A DNA stretch of 64,000 bases from Acetobacteraceae bacterium (GCA_021732665.1 JAKFUL010000001.1:1-64000), one strand, 5' to 3'; numbered from the stretch's first letter, positions 42,190 through 51,675 are shown. The notes: generated by a model not told the origin, from the sequence alone. Program-made: numbers and translations.

Positions 42190-42220
42190 CGTGCCCAGCA
42201 TGATGGCACCGCTGGGCACG
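42190..42220 (-). terminator. Strong hairpin after the tail-fibre gene
   Basis: A perfect 10-bp stem (CGTGCCCAGC / GCTGGGCACG) with an 11-nt loop, 28 nt downstream of the tail-fibre stop and followed on the minus strand by CTCCATCCCTTT. It probably ends the prophage late transcript. Confidence 0.65.
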
Positions 42221-42248
42221 CTTATCCGCCTCTAGCAGGCTGGCCAGG

Positions 42249-44081
42249 TCACGGCACCCTTCGCTTCATCACCTGCACTGACAGCGGCGCCGCGGCGAGA
42301 TCCACCGTCGACGCGCTGACGTTCCTCGCGGTGACCCGGACGCTGTTGTTCGACCACACATGGCAGTCGAGCACGAAGGCGATGCTGCTCGTGTCGAGCG
42401 ACGCATCGGCAAAGTCTCCCCGCCGCGCGCCAAGCACGGTCACGTCGATGTTCGCCGTCGCGCCTGCCGTGAGGCTCGGCAGGTCCCAGGTCGTTTCCAG
42501 CGCCAGGCTGCGCGTCCCGATCGGCACAGAGGGGCAGGCATAGAGCACCGCGGGCGCCGCCTCCGGCAGCCCGAACAGCCGCAGCGCCTCGAGCTCGATC
42601 TGCCCGTCGAAGCCCACGATCCCCACCTGCGCAAAGACCACGCCAGCACCCACCCGGATCGTCTGTCGCCGGTTCAGCGACGCGTCCGCCATCACAGCAC
42701 CCGCGTTCCAGCCCTTCGCCGGCGCGTTCCACTGCATGGTGGTGCCGGAGGCCAGCACGTCGCCGGCGATGTTCTCCCGCACATTCGCAGCGCCATCGAA
42801 GACCCGCACGAACAGCCGCCCGCCATCCGCGCCCCCCACCAGCGAATGCGCCAGAGCGAATTCCTTGGCCGAGGAGGTGTCGACGACGAAGGCCATGCCG
42901 CGGTTGGCATCCAGCAGCAGCCCGCGCGCGGTCGCCGCGATCCCGTCCAGCCCGTTGAAGCACAGCCCCGCCAGCGTCGTCGCGGCCGTGGTCGAGGTCG
43001 CCAGTGTCGCCAGCTTCTCGACGCCGATTTCGGTGGCGCTCTGGCGGAAGGCCGCAGCGCGGAGGTTCGGCACGGCCTCCAGCACCCGCAGCAGCCGCGA
43101 CGCCGGCGCACGATGCCGGTTGTAGACGGCATTGCCGGCACGGTCCGCGGTCGAGGTGTAGTCCATCCGCACGGCATAGGTATTGGCCCAGGCCACCTCG
43201 TATTCGCAGTCGGTGGCGCTACCCGTGTGCCGCGCCACGATCGGCGAGCAGGCTTCCATGCGCAGCGCGCGCCCGATGATGGCGGTGCCGTCCGTCTCGT
43301 TCAGAAAGGGGATGGCGACGTTCGGGTCGAGCTGCCGCAGTTCGAAGTTCGGCCCGTCGAAGACGTGGCGGTTGTGGTTGTTGTAGCCGCCCGCGCCGCG
43401 CGAGAAGCGGATGCCGAAGCGGTCGATCGTCGGGTTGATCCCGGTGGCGAGGGCGAAGTGGCCGCCATAGTAGCGCACCGAGGTATTCCAGGCCGTCGCC
43501 GTCTCGGCCCGGATGTCGAGCCCGTAGCGGTTGTTCAGGATGCGCAGCAGATGGAAGGTGCTGTCCTCCACGCCACGGCCATCGCCCAGCGTGCGCATGC
43601 CGATGGTGAAGCCCGAGACCAGGCGAAGCTCCACTACCGAGGCATCGATGTTGCGCACCAGGATGCCGATATCGGCCTCGGAGGCCCAGTCGGATTGCGT
43701 CTGCCGCACGACCTGCAGCCCGGCATAGAGCTTCTCGCCGTTGCGCGTGGTGCCGCCATCACCGAGCGTCAGCACGGTGGCCGGGGCGTTGGCCGCGCCG
43801 GTGTAGCGGATGACGCCGCGCATGATCAGCCCGCGCGCGCCACCGCCCAGCGTGACGCCGCTGCCGACATTCCATGTGCCGGGCGGGATCACCGCGAACT
43901 TGCCATCAGCCGCTGCCCGATCGAAGCAGGACTGGATCGCCGCGCGGTCGTTGGCCACGCCATCGCCGAGCCCGCCAAAATCAGTCGGCAGCACGGCCTC
44001 GCGGTCGCGCAGGTACTTCGCGAAGTCGCTCTTGTTAAGGTTGGCGTTGAGGACCAGCAGGTCGTCGATCCGTGCCGGCAT
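42249..44081 (-). CDS. Phage tail fibre with pectate-lyase-like N-terminal part
   Basis: A 610-residue virion protein. Residues ~33-80 (LPTDFGGLGDGVANDRAAIQ, VIPPGTWNVGSGVTLG) are the lead segment of right-handed beta-helix tailspike/pectate-lyase folds. The rest is beta-rich with a C-terminal adhesion-like domain. A truncated near-identical copy sits at 12519-13690. It is the last gene of the late operon and the likely receptor-binding or depolymerase fibre. Confidence 0.75.
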   Translation of the reverse strand: MPARIDDLLVLNANLNKSDFAKYLRDREAVLPTDFGGLGDGVANDRAAIQSCFDRAAADGKFAVIPPGTWNVGSGVTLGGGARGLIMRGVIRYTGAANAPATVLTLGDGGTTRNGEKLYAGLQVVRQTQSDWASEADIGILVRNIDASVVELRLVSGFTIGMRTLGDGRGVEDSTFHLLRILNNRYGLDIRAETATAWNTSVRYYGGHFALATGINPTIDRFGIRFSRGAGGYNNHNRHVFDGPNFELRQLDPNVAIPFLNETDGTAIIGRALRMEACSPIVARHTGSATDCEYEVAWANTYAVRMDYTSTADRAGNAVYNRHRAPASRLLRVLEAVPNLRAAAFRQSATEIGVEKLATLATSTTAATTLAGLCFNGLDGIAATARGLLLDANRGMAFVVDTSSAKEFALAHSLVGGADGGRLFVRVFDGAANVRENIAGDVLASGTTMQWNAPAKGWNAGAVMADASLNRRQTIRVGAGVVFAQVGIVGFDGQIELEALRLFGLPEAAPAVLYACPSVPIGTRSLALETTWDLPSLTAGATANIDVTVLGARRGDFADASLDTSSIAFVLDCHVWSNNSVRVTARNVSASTVDLAAAPLSVQVMKRRVP

Positions 44082-44093
44082 GGCGTTCTCCGA

Positions 44094-46115
44094 TCAGAGG
44101 GCGGTGGCGGTGACCGGGCCGGCGAAGGCAGAGACGTTGCCCTCGGCCGAGACGCTGCGGAGCCAGTACCAGCGGGTCTGGCCGGTAGTGAGCCCGGTGC
44201 GGTCCCAGGACAGCGCGGTCGGCTCGCTGGCCAGCTTGGTCGCGGCGGCGAGGCTGGCGCTGCTGGCCTCGAAGACCTGCAGCCGGACCGCATCCACGGG
44301 AAATCCGCCCGACAGGCGCACGCCGCCGGTGATGCCCGTTGCGGCCAGGCCGGAGGCGGCGGCCGGGACCAGCGCCTCCCGCCAGCCCGACACCGCCCCG
44401 CTGCGCGCCTGGGCGCGCACACGAAAGGCGGTGGGCTCCGCGGTCGGGATGGCGACGGCGGTGGCGCCGAAGCCACCGGCATAGCCTTGCCAGACCGCGA
44501 CCGAGGTGGGGCGAAGCTCGATCTCGTAGCCGGCAAGATACGCCGAGCCCACAGCCGACCAGGACACCGCGATCGCCGTGAAGGTCACCGCCACCGGCGT
44601 GTCCACCAGGATCGCAGGCGGCGCGGCAATCACGCCCGGGTTCGGCAGCACCACGGAGGGGTTCTGTCCGGTGGCACGCTCGTCGACCGCCGGGTTCCAC
44701 GCCCAGACGGCGGGATCCTCCTCGGCCAGTTGCAGGTTCACCCCACCATCGGGCGCCAGCGCCCAGCCGGTTACCCGGGCCGGAAAGGGCGTGAGCCGTT
44801 CGAGGGCCACCGTCACCCCATCCCAGGGCCGCAGCCGCAGCGCCGAGAGGTTGGCCTGCATCGCCACCTCGCGCTGGCGGCGGTTGCGCTCCAGCTCGAT
44901 TTTCATCAGGCGCTGCACGGTGGCTGCCGAGGTAGTGAGCGGAAACTCCATGTCCCGGTAGATCGCCTCGCCGCCATCCTCGGTGACGTAGTTGCTGGCG
45001 AGCAGCGGCGGCGCATCGGTCGGCTGCCAGGCGGCGGCCGGCTCGACATAGACGGCACGCACCCCGTTAAAGAGATCCCGCCGCGGGCGCGAGCCCACGA
45101 TGGTGACGTCGCCGCGCAGATCGTCGGAGGTGAGCGTCGCAGCCGGCAGCGCCGGCGCCCCAGCATGGATGTAAAAGCGCCCCCCGCTCACCACCAGCGC
45201 GCCGGCCATGGCAGCGACCAGCTTGCGGGTGATCGCGATCTTGCCCTCGCCCAGGGTGACGGCGCCGTTGACGGTGTAGCGCCGCTCTGCGGTGCCATCG
45301 CGCCGGCCCATGATCTCGTCGCAGATGTTGGCCGCGGCCATGAGCGCCGGCAGGTCGATGTCGGCCCAGGCGGCGCGCCACCCAAAGGGCGAGGTCAGGT
45401 ACCAGGCCAGGCAGAGCGCGGGATTGTCGGACCAGCCGGTGGCACCGGTGCGCGGATCGAGGATGGTGTCCGCCCCCTCGATGATGGCGGAGAGGCTGGG
45501 TGCGCCGGAGGGGAAGGCCTCAGGCCGGAGCTTGAGGCGCACGGCGAGATAGGCCCGCCCTTGGCCACGATGGGCCGCCGTCCATTGGCCGCCGGTGTCG
45601 GCGACGAGGTTGGCGTTGGCCGCCTGGCCGGGATCGCCCAGCGCGCGGTCGATCCGGAGCAGGCCGGCGAACTTCGCATCGGTGGAGGCGGTGCCATTGA
45701 GGAACACCTCGCCGATGGCGCGCACGCGATGGGCGGCCAGGACCACGACGACGTGGAGAAAGCCGTCGGCACGGCCCTCGTCATCGGTGGCGGAGTGCAG
45801 GAACACGACGGGGCCAGAGGTGCGGCAGCGGCCAAAGACGATCTGGTGCTCGGTGATGGGCTGGCGGAAGGACTGGGTGCGGCCGGCGCCTGGCGTGCGG
45901 GGATCGAAGCCGGAGCCTGGTCCTGTGTCGGTGCCTGGCGTGACGTTGGCGCTGCGGGCGGCGGAGGGCGACTTGGGGCGGAAGACGGCGGCACCCACGG
46001 CGGAGACCACCAGGGCGGCGCCGGCGGCCGCCACGGCGCCCAGGACGCCGCCGCCGATGACGGCCGAGGCAGCAGCCCCCGCAGCGGCAGCGATGAAGGG
46101 GATGGCGACAGGCAT
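44094..46115 (-). CDS. Tail tip / host-specificity protein (J-like)
   Basis: A 673-residue protein with a strongly hydrophobic N-terminal ~45 residues (AAAAGAAASAVIGGGVLGAV), typical of J-like tail tip proteins that thread membranes. The central part has ITEHQIVFGRCRTSGPVVF, SDNPALCLAWYLTSPFGW and DDLRGDVTIVGSRPRRDLFN; fibronectin-like repeats fill the C-terminus (YLAGYEIELRPTSVAVWQGY). It couples the tail tip to the fibre encoded downstream. One-base overlap with the upstream gene. Confidence 0.75.
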   Translation of the reverse strand: MPVAIPFIAAAAGAAASAVIGGGVLGAVAAAGAALVVSAVGAAVFRPKSPSAARSANVTPGTDTGPGSGFDPRTPGAGRTQSFRQPITEHQIVFGRCRTSGPVVFLHSATDDEGRADGFLHVVVVLAAHRVRAIGEVFLNGTASTDAKFAGLLRIDRALGDPGQAANANLVADTGGQWTAAHRGQGRAYLAVRLKLRPEAFPSGAPSLSAIIEGADTILDPRTGATGWSDNPALCLAWYLTSPFGWRAAWADIDLPALMAAANICDEIMGRRDGTAERRYTVNGAVTLGEGKIAITRKLVAAMAGALVVSGGRFYIHAGAPALPAATLTSDDLRGDVTIVGSRPRRDLFNGVRAVYVEPAAAWQPTDAPPLLASNYVTEDGGEAIYRDMEFPLTTSAATVQRLMKIELERNRRQREVAMQANLSALRLRPWDGVTVALERLTPFPARVTGWALAPDGGVNLQLAEEDPAVWAWNPAVDERATGQNPSVVLPNPGVIAAPPAILVDTPVAVTFTAIAVSWSAVGSAYLAGYEIELRPTSVAVWQGYAGGFGATAVAIPTAEPTAFRVRAQARSGAVSGWREALVPAAASGLAATGITGGVRLSGGFPVDAVRLQVFEASSASLAAATKLASEPTALSWDRTGLTTGQTRWYWLRSVSAEGNVSAFAGPVTATAL

Positions 46116-46468
46116 CAGCCAACCCTCCAGGCGATGGTGCAGGCGGTGATGGGGAGGCGGACGAGGCCTGCGGGCCCGATGAAGGCGGCGCGGCCTGCGT
46201 CCAGCACCACGCCCAGGCGGTCGGGGTTACAGGCCAGCACCACGTCGCCAGCACGGGCGAAGGCGACCGGCACGCGTGGAAAGCCGGCTGTGTCGGCCAT
46301 CGCGGCGAGGGTCGGGCGATGTCGCCAGGATGGCCGCTGGCCCGTGCAGGCCACCACCGCCGCCATGGCGAAGCGCCCGCAGTTCCAGCGCGCCGCGTCG
46401 AAGGGCCGATGCTCCGCCGCGGTGATCAGCGCCGCGAGACGTTCCGGCCAGTCCGGCAGCCGGTTCAC
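46115..46468 (-). CDS. DUF6950/NlpC-like tail assembly protein
   Basis: A 117-residue protein from GTG 46468, which overlaps the stop of the upstream gene. It contains PFDAARWNCGRFAMAAVVAC, with Cys in the position of a papain-like nucleophile, and FARAGDVVLACNPDRLGVVL. Its position just before the tail tip gene corresponds to the NlpC/P60 peptidase (lambda K) of tail operons. Catalytic activity is not proven by the sequence. Confidence 0.6.
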   Translation of the reverse strand: MNRLPDWPERLAALITAAEHRPFDAARWNCGRFAMAAVVACTGQRPSWRHRPTLAAMADTAGFPRVPVAFARAGDVVLACNPDRLGVVLDAGRAAFIGPAGLVRLPITACTIAWRVG

Positions 46469-47031
46469 TGGATCGGCAGCCGGATCTCCGCCTCCTGCAG
46501 GGCGGGGACGTACTCGAAGAAGCGATCGCCGGGATACTCGGCCTGCTGGTCGGCATCCGTGTAGCGCCGCACCTCGGCCCGCTCGAGGTCCACCAGCCGG
46601 CTCTCGCAGGCCAGCGCCACGGAGGGCTCCGCGCCGTCGGTCACCTCCATGGTGTCCATCAGCCCCGCCCAGAGCGGGAACGGATCCGCCACGAAGGCGC
46701 CCTGCGCATCGAGCAGCGCGCCCCACAGCGTGACCGGCCGCAGCCGGTAGCTCCGCTCGGCCAGGGCGATATCCACCACCTCCTGCGGCACGGGCGACAG
46801 CGCCAGCGTGAGCCGCACCGCGCGCAGCTCCACCGTCTCCTCGACATCCGAGATGGCGCCGATGCTGCCAGCGCCCTCGAACACCTTCCCGGCCCAGTCG
46901 AGCGGGCCGAGACCGGTCCAGACGCGAAAGGGACCGGTGGCGAAGTCGAGCTCGACCAGCACCACCGGCGAGGCGATTGGCGCGGTGGCAGCAGCCGCCG
47001 CCTGATTGCTGAGGCGTGGGGTGCCGGACAT
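46465..47031 (-). CDS. Minor tail protein (tail tip assembly, gpL-like position)
   Basis: A 188-residue protein from ATG 47031. PVVLVELDFATGPFRVWTG, LDWAGKVFEGAGSIGAISDV and LSPVPQEVVDIALAER indicate a beta-rich hub protein. In order it lies between a gpM-like protein and the NlpC-like protein, the place of gpL in lambda. No database family is assigned with certainty. Confidence 0.55.
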   Translation of the reverse strand: MSGTPRLSNQAAAAATAPIASPVVLVELDFATGPFRVWTGLGPLDWAGKVFEGAGSIGAISDVEETVELRAVRLTLALSPVPQEVVDIALAERSYRLRPVTLWGALLDAQGAFVADPFPLWAGLMDTMEVTDGAEPSVALACESRLVDLERAEVRRYTDADQQAEYPGDRFFEYVPALQEAEIRLPIQ

Positions 47032-47033
47032 GG

Positions 47034-47720
47034 CTACAGCGCCTCCTCCAGACGGATGGTGACGGCCGCGAAGGGCCCGGGGCGCGTCGGGTTGGCGGCC
47101 TCGTCGTCGGAGACCAGCCGCATCGGCACGCTCGGCAGCGACAGGATCAGCGGCTCGCCGACCACGACCGCGGCGCGCAGCGGCGGGGCGATGGCGATGG
47201 TGGCGGTGCCGGCGCCGGAGGCGGTAACGGCGGCGGTGGCGATGTAGAGCCGGCCGCCAAGGCCGATGTAGTCGCCGGCGCCGACCGCCACGGTGCTCGG
47301 CCACCAGCCCTGCGTGACGATCGACAGCGCGCCGCGCGGCGCGCCGGCCGCCAGCGACGGATTGCCGGAGCCCACCACCAGGCCGGTGCCGTCCGTGAAG
47401 ATGGTGGCGTCCGAGAAGCTGTAGGGCCCGGTCGGCACATCGCCCTGGCTGCGCGGATCGCCGGTGCGGTATTCCCGCCGCCAGTCCCAGATGCGCACTG
47501 TGTTGGCGGAGCCGGCGAGTGCCGCCAGCAGCCCGTCCATCACCCCGGCCTGCACGCGGCCCAGCGGCTCGAAGCTCGCCTCCGCCACCCAGCGTGCGCC
47601 CTCCCGCCGCAGCACCTGCGTCGCGCGGGTGACGGGGGAGACAAAGCGCAGGGTGTTGTGCTGCAGGTAGAAGCTCAGCCGCGACGGCCGCAGCACGCTG
47701 GGCCAGGCGTATTCCGTCAT
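47034..47720 (-). CDS. Minor tail protein (gpM-like position)
   Basis: A 228-residue protein from ATG 47720, four bases from the tape measure stop. It opens MTEYAWPSVLRPSRLSFYLQ and contains RFVSPVTRATQVLRREGARW and VVVGEPLILSLPSVPMRLVS. It is a beta-rich tail tip component by order and composition. The longer open frame upstream runs through the tape measure gene and is not used. Confidence 0.55.
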   Translation of the reverse strand: MTEYAWPSVLRPSRLSFYLQHNTLRFVSPVTRATQVLRREGARWVAEASFEPLGRVQAGVMDGLLAALAGSANTVRIWDWRREYRTGDPRSQGDVPTGPYSFSDATIFTDGTGLVVGSGNPSLAAGAPRGALSIVTQGWWPSTVAVGAGDYIGLGGRLYIATAAVTASGAGTATIAIAPPLRAAVVVGEPLILSLPSVPMRLVSDDEAANPTRPGPFAAVTIRLEEAL

Positions 47721-47724
47721 TGGC

Positions 47725-49881
47725 CTATCCCCGCACGATGGAGGTGGCGCTGCCGCCGCGGCGGATGGCGTCGAGCGTGGCCGCACTGGCCTGACGCACG
47801 ATCTGCGCCGAAAGCACGCGCAGCCGCGCCTCGACGCCGGCATCGGCGCCGCGCGCATCGATGGTGATGCTCTGGTTAATGACGGGTCCACCTGGCGCCA
47901 TGCCGTTGGGCAGCACGGTGCCGCTGCGGTTCGGCACGAACCATTCGGGCCCGCGCTCGCCGACGATGTAGGGCTGGCCACCCGCCACCGGCCCACCCTC
48001 GGCGCGGAACAGCCCACCCAGCGCCGAGCCGATCCCCGAGAAGATCGAGCCGAAGTCAAAGCCGGCCACGCTGGAGGTGACCGCCGTGCCGAGCGGCTCG
48101 GTGATGGTGCGGCGGACGACGATGCGGGCGATGTCCTGCAGGATGCCCTGCAGCACCTTGGAAAAACTCTCGCCCTTGATGATCGCGTCCTCGAAGGCCG
48201 ACGAGAAGGTCAGGCCGAGTTCCCGCGCCGTGTTGCTGGTGCGCTCGGTCGCCTGCTGCACGCGCTGCTGGCTGCGCTCCAGCTCCTCCAGCGCGGCATT
48301 GGCCTCGCGCGAGACGGTCTCGTCGGGGATGGGCTGGCCGATGCGTTCGGAGCGCTCCACCAGGCGGCCGAGGGTCTCCAGGCGGCGGGTGTAGCGCTCC
48401 TGGGCGTTCTCGTTGTTCTGGATCAGCCGCTCGCGCTCGCGGATGATGTCGTTGATCTCGCGCTCGGCCTCGCGGTCGGGGCGCGGGATGGATGCCACGC
48501 GGCGGGTGGTGCCCTCGATGCGGCGCAGCGCCTCGTCGCGCTCGCGCAGCGCCAGGGTTTCCAGGCGGGTGCGATCGGCGGCGGTGATGCCGCCCGCGGC
48601 CTCCGCCTCGCGCAGGCGGCGGACGCGGTCGTCGTATTCGCTGTTGATGCGAAAGCGGTCGTCGAGCGCCTTGCGGAGTTCCTCCGCATCCGCGGCCGTG
48701 CGGCGGCGGCGGGCCTCCGCGGCCTGCCCAGCCGCGGCCTCCTGCTCGGTGCGCTGGCGCTCGCCCGCGGCCTGCTCGCCGCGGGTGATCTCCTCCGACA
48801 GCTCCTGGTACTGGCGGCGCAGTTCCTCCAGCCGGGCGGCGCGATCCACGCCGGCCTGCTGCTGGGCGGCGCCGACCAGCCCGCCCTGGATTGAGCCACG
48901 ACGAGGCTGGGAGCGCAGGCTGTCGCGGCCGTCGTTCTCCGCCTCGAGGCGGGCAATCTGAGCGCGAAGCGCCTCGGCCTGGGCGCGGCGGTCGGCCTCC
49001 TGCTCGCTGGGCAGCAGCAGCCCGGAGCCCCGGCGCACGCCGTCCAACACGCGCGCTGCACCGGAGAGAGCACGCGCCAGGGCATTGGACAAGCCGATGG
49101 CCTGGTCGAGCCGGGCGAGGAACTGGTCGGCGGCGGCGGTGAGCTGGCCGAATGCGCGGCCGACCGAGAGCGGTGCGCGCTCGAACTCGCCATTCAGCCG
49201 CTCGACGGCGCGCAGCAGCGCGGGGAAGACCGTGTCGGCGGTGAGCTTGCCCTCGGAGCCGAGCTTGCGCAGTTCGCCGATGGACACGCCGAGCTCGCGC
49301 GCCAGCGCCTGCGCCAGGGTTGGTAGGCCTTCCAGGATGGACCGCAGCTCGTCGCCCTGCAGCGTGCCCGAGGCCAGCGCCTGGGCGAGCTGCTGCGTGC
49401 TGGAGGCGATCTCCTGCTGCGACGCGCCCGACGCGATGGCGATGCGCTGCAGACCGCCGACCAGGGTGGCGACCTGGTCGGAAGTGGCACCGATCTCGCG
49501 CGCGGCGATCGAGAAGCGTGCGAAGGCGTCCACGCTCTCGCGGACGGCGACGCCGGTCTGCAGGCTGTCGCGATACAGCCGGTCGTAGATTTCGCCGGCG
49601 CGATCGACGGAGCCCAGGGCGGTGTTCAGCCGGCCCATGGACTGGGTGAGCGCGTCGCCGGCCACCACCACGGCGCGCAGCCCGGCGGCGAGGCCGGCGA
49701 TCTGCACGCCGCGGACGGCGACGTCGAGCAGGTCCAGCGCGCGGGAAGCGCGATCGGCGCCGCCCTGGATGCGCTCCAGGCTGCGCTGGCCGGTCTCGCC
49801 GACCTCGCGCAGCTCCTGCTTGACCCGGGCAGCATCGTCCAGCGACAGCCGGACCGAGACGCGGCGCGTGCTATCCGCCAT
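47725..49881 (-). CDS. Tail tape measure protein
   Basis: A 718-residue protein from ATG 49881. The N-terminal tape-measure domain (~90-320) shows LVVAGDAL-type helices: GDALTQSMGRLNTALGSVDR, SGASQQEIASSTQQLAQALA, LGSEGKLTADTVFPALL. A long charged coiled coil (~360-590) follows, then a lambda-H-like C-terminus (SSAFEDAIIKGESFSKVLQG, AEGGPVAGGQPYIVGERGPE). Length sets the tail length. This gene is entirely missing from the degraded prophage. Confidence 0.85.
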   Translation of the reverse strand: MADSTRRVSVRLSLDDAARVKQELREVGETGQRSLERIQGGADRASRALDLLDVAVRGVQIAGLAAGLRAVVVAGDALTQSMGRLNTALGSVDRAGEIYDRLYRDSLQTGVAVRESVDAFARFSIAAREIGATSDQVATLVGGLQRIAIASGASQQEIASSTQQLAQALASGTLQGDELRSILEGLPTLAQALARELGVSIGELRKLGSEGKLTADTVFPALLRAVERLNGEFERAPLSVGRAFGQLTAAADQFLARLDQAIGLSNALARALSGAARVLDGVRRGSGLLLPSEQEADRRAQAEALRAQIARLEAENDGRDSLRSQPRRGSIQGGLVGAAQQQAGVDRAARLEELRRQYQELSEEITRGEQAAGERQRTEQEAAAGQAAEARRRRTAADAEELRKALDDRFRINSEYDDRVRRLREAEAAGGITAADRTRLETLALRERDEALRRIEGTTRRVASIPRPDREAEREINDIIRERERLIQNNENAQERYTRRLETLGRLVERSERIGQPIPDETVSREANAALEELERSQQRVQQATERTSNTARELGLTFSSAFEDAIIKGESFSKVLQGILQDIARIVVRRTITEPLGTAVTSSVAGFDFGSIFSGIGSALGGLFRAEGGPVAGGQPYIVGERGPEWFVPNRSGTVLPNGMAPGGPVINQSITIDARGADAGVEARLRVLSAQIVRQASAATLDAIRRGGSATSIVRG

Positions 49882-49910
49882 GCGTCGCGCCTCCTGCGTC
49901 GGTGGGGTGG

Positions 49911-50240
49911 TCAGGGCCCGGGGGGATCGGTGCGGCGCGCGGCGCTGCCTGCGGCGAGTCCCATGCGCAGGGCGAGCAGCAGTTCGGCCATCGCCCAGCC
50001 GGAGGCGCCCATCTCGCGGGCGGTGGCCAGCGCCGCCGGCAGGTCGAGATCGAGGCCCGCCATGGTCGCCGTGGCGCAGGTGGTGCCAGCAGCCCAGCAC
50101 GCCGCGCCCTCGACGCTGGCCGGAGCGTGCGCGGCGTAGGGGCAGGCCAGGCCGCAGTCGCGATCCAGCGCCGCGCAGCCGCGGCAGTAGTCAGGGCCCT
50201 GGCCGAAGTGCCACTCGGCGCGGGCCCTTAGCCGTTTCCC
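49911..50240 (-). CDS. Tail assembly chaperone, frameshift-extension (T) part
   Basis: The minus-strand frame reached by a -1 slip at 50234-50240: GKRLRARAEWHFGQGPDYC followed by RGCAALDRDCGLACP and a helical end. Conserved with 25840-26193, including clustered cysteines. It ends 30 nt before the tape measure gene. Expressed only as a G-T fusion. Confidence 0.65.
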   Translation of the reverse strand, partial: GKRLRARAEWHFGQGPDYCRGCAALDRDCGLACPYAAHAPASVEGAACWAAGTTCATATMAGLDLDLPAALATAREMGASGWAMAELLLALRMGLAAGSAARRTDPPGP

Positions 50241-50605
50241 TCCAGCGCCACGGCAGCGACCGGGCCGGTGGCGCGATCCCAGAAGGCGGCGGCCATCTCG
50301 TCCATGTCCATCAGGCGCTCGACCGCCTCGGGGGAGAGCGGCAGCGGCTTGCCGGCAGAGTCGCCGACACCCTCCCAGGCGGTGACGGCGTGGCGGGCGA
50401 GCGCCTTGACCAGGAAGGCGAAGGCGAGGCCGCGCGCCATGTCGGGGTCGAGCTCGGCCTCGGCGGCCCGCAGCGCGCCGAGGCGGCGGGCGGAACCGGC
50501 CTGGGCGGCCGCCATGACTGCGGTGGTGACGGGGCGGATTTCCACGCGAACGCCGCGGGGCAGGTCGAGCCAGTACGGCTCGACGGGGAGGTCGAGGGTG
50601 AGCAT
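50228..50605 (-). CDS. Tail assembly chaperone (G-type)
   Basis: A 125-residue protein from ATG 50605 (MLTLDLPVEPYWLDLPRGV). It contains VEIRPVTTAVMAAAQAGSAR and ends VAAVALEGNG just after the slippery site. Role: coats the tape measure before tube polymerisation. The 245 nt upstream to the cargo gene show nothing recognisable. Confidence 0.7.
   Translation of the reverse strand: MLTLDLPVEPYWLDLPRGVRVEIRPVTTAVMAAAQAGSARRLGALRAAEAELDPDMARGLAFAFLVKALARHAVTAWEGVGDSAGKPLPLSPEAVERLMDMDEMAAAFWDRATGPVAAVALEGNG
50234..50240 (-). other. -1 programmed ribosomal frameshift site GGGAAAC
   Basis: The zero frame is GA-G GGA AAC GGC TAA; slipping gives GGG AAA CGG and the extension GKRLRARAEW. The stop codon follows one codon after the slip site. 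The same heptamer and extension occur at 26187-26193. Confidence 0.8.
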
Positions 50606-50850
50606 ATACGACTCCGGTCGTTGAAGACGTGGAAGCAGCTGCGTTAAGCGGTGGATCGAACTGCGCCTTCGGACCCTGACCCATGCGGCATCCGGTGCGG
50701 CTTTTGCTGAGTCTGAGGACGAGTTCAGGATTGGCGATCGCAGCAGTGTTTTCGAAAATCCAGAAGGCAAAACTTCAAATCTGCAGAGTTGAAATCGAGT
50801 AGAGTTCACCCACCGTAGCCACAAGGCGCAGCGCCGGCATGAGAAGGTGG

Positions 50851-51675
50851 TTATCCGCGATCCGCTGCCGCCTGCCCCCATTCAACTGGAGACGGCGGCT
50901 TTTCGACCCCGCGCAGGAAATCCCGATACGCCTTGATGTCCTCATTGGTCGGAGGCTCTCCCGTGGGGAGGTTCCGAAGGCCGTCAGCAATTTCACGTCG
51001 GCTCAATTCGCCGCAGATATAATGTTCGTTTGAGAGTTCGTACTGCATTGAACCGGTATACAGATTGATGCGCGCATAGCCCGGCGCGTAAGCTGGACCG
51101 GGATTTTTCGCAGTCCCTGCTACCTGATGCTTTGCGATGGCAACCCGTAGATGTTCCAACTGCGCAAAAAGCATGGAGATACGACGCAGATCCTCGTTGA
51201 CCTGGCTGATAATTGAGGGGTTCTGAAGCACGATTTCCAGTTCGCGGGCTTGCCTCAGTCGATCATGGTGCCGGTAAGGCAACTCTCTTCGAAGAGCCGC
51301 AATACGTAAGGGAAGACCGCCACTCTCGTGGAGCCTGACGGCGCGTGCAGCATTTTCTCGCCATGTGCGCAGCAGCTCATACGCTGCGAAGATCCACATC
51401 TGTGACTGGGCACTAATGAACCACATGAGGTCCAGGGGCGGCCGGTCATCGCTCATCTTCTGATGTAGGAGCTCCTGCTCTTGGTGCATGAGCCACTTGT
51501 CGACAATCCCGATGTTATGAGCCTGCTGGTACAGCCAAGTGTTCCCGCCGAAGAGTGCGAGACTGCCAAGAGCATGCGGGATCTCAAATGCATTGATTTC
51601 GCTGGGATCCCGATACAGGACACCATCATCGTCCTGGTGATCCCCGCCACTGGGGCGCTCCGGCGTATCGCTCAT
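50851..51675 (-). CDS. Unknown cargo (moron) gene between tail chaperone and tail tube
   Basis: A 274-residue protein from ATG 51675 (MSDTPERPSGGDHQDDDG), less G/C-rich than the flanking phage genes. It has a possible hydrophobic stretch (PHALGSLALFGGNTWLY), a helical centre (SQMWIFAAYELLRTWRENAA, RQARELEIVLQNP) and YARINLYTGSMQYELSNEHY near the end. I recognise no family. It occupies the slot that carries the caspase cassette in the related degraded prophage, which suggests an accessory such as superinfection exclusion or defence. About 300 nt on its 5' side hold nothing else recognisable and must contain its own promoter. Confidence 0.55.
   Translation of the reverse strand: MSDTPERPSGGDHQDDDGVLYRDPSEINAFEIPHALGSLALFGGNTWLYQQAHNIGIVDKWLMHQEQELLHQKMSDDRPPLDLMWFISAQSQMWIFAAYELLRTWRENAARAVRLHESGGLPLRIAALRRELPYRHHDRLRQARELEIVLQNPSIISQVNEDLRRISMLFAQLEHLRVAIAKHQVAGTAKNPGPAYAPGYARINLYTGSMQYELSNEHYICGELSRREIADGLRNLPTGEPPTNEDIKAYRDFLRGVEKPPSPVEWGQAAADRG

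Noticed and set aside
42360-46733. A 1457-codon open frame on the plus strand
   Set aside because: It is antisense to the tail fibre, tail tip and hub genes. High-GC codon bias keeps the opposite strand open; the sequence is Arg/Gly/His-rich without any domain.
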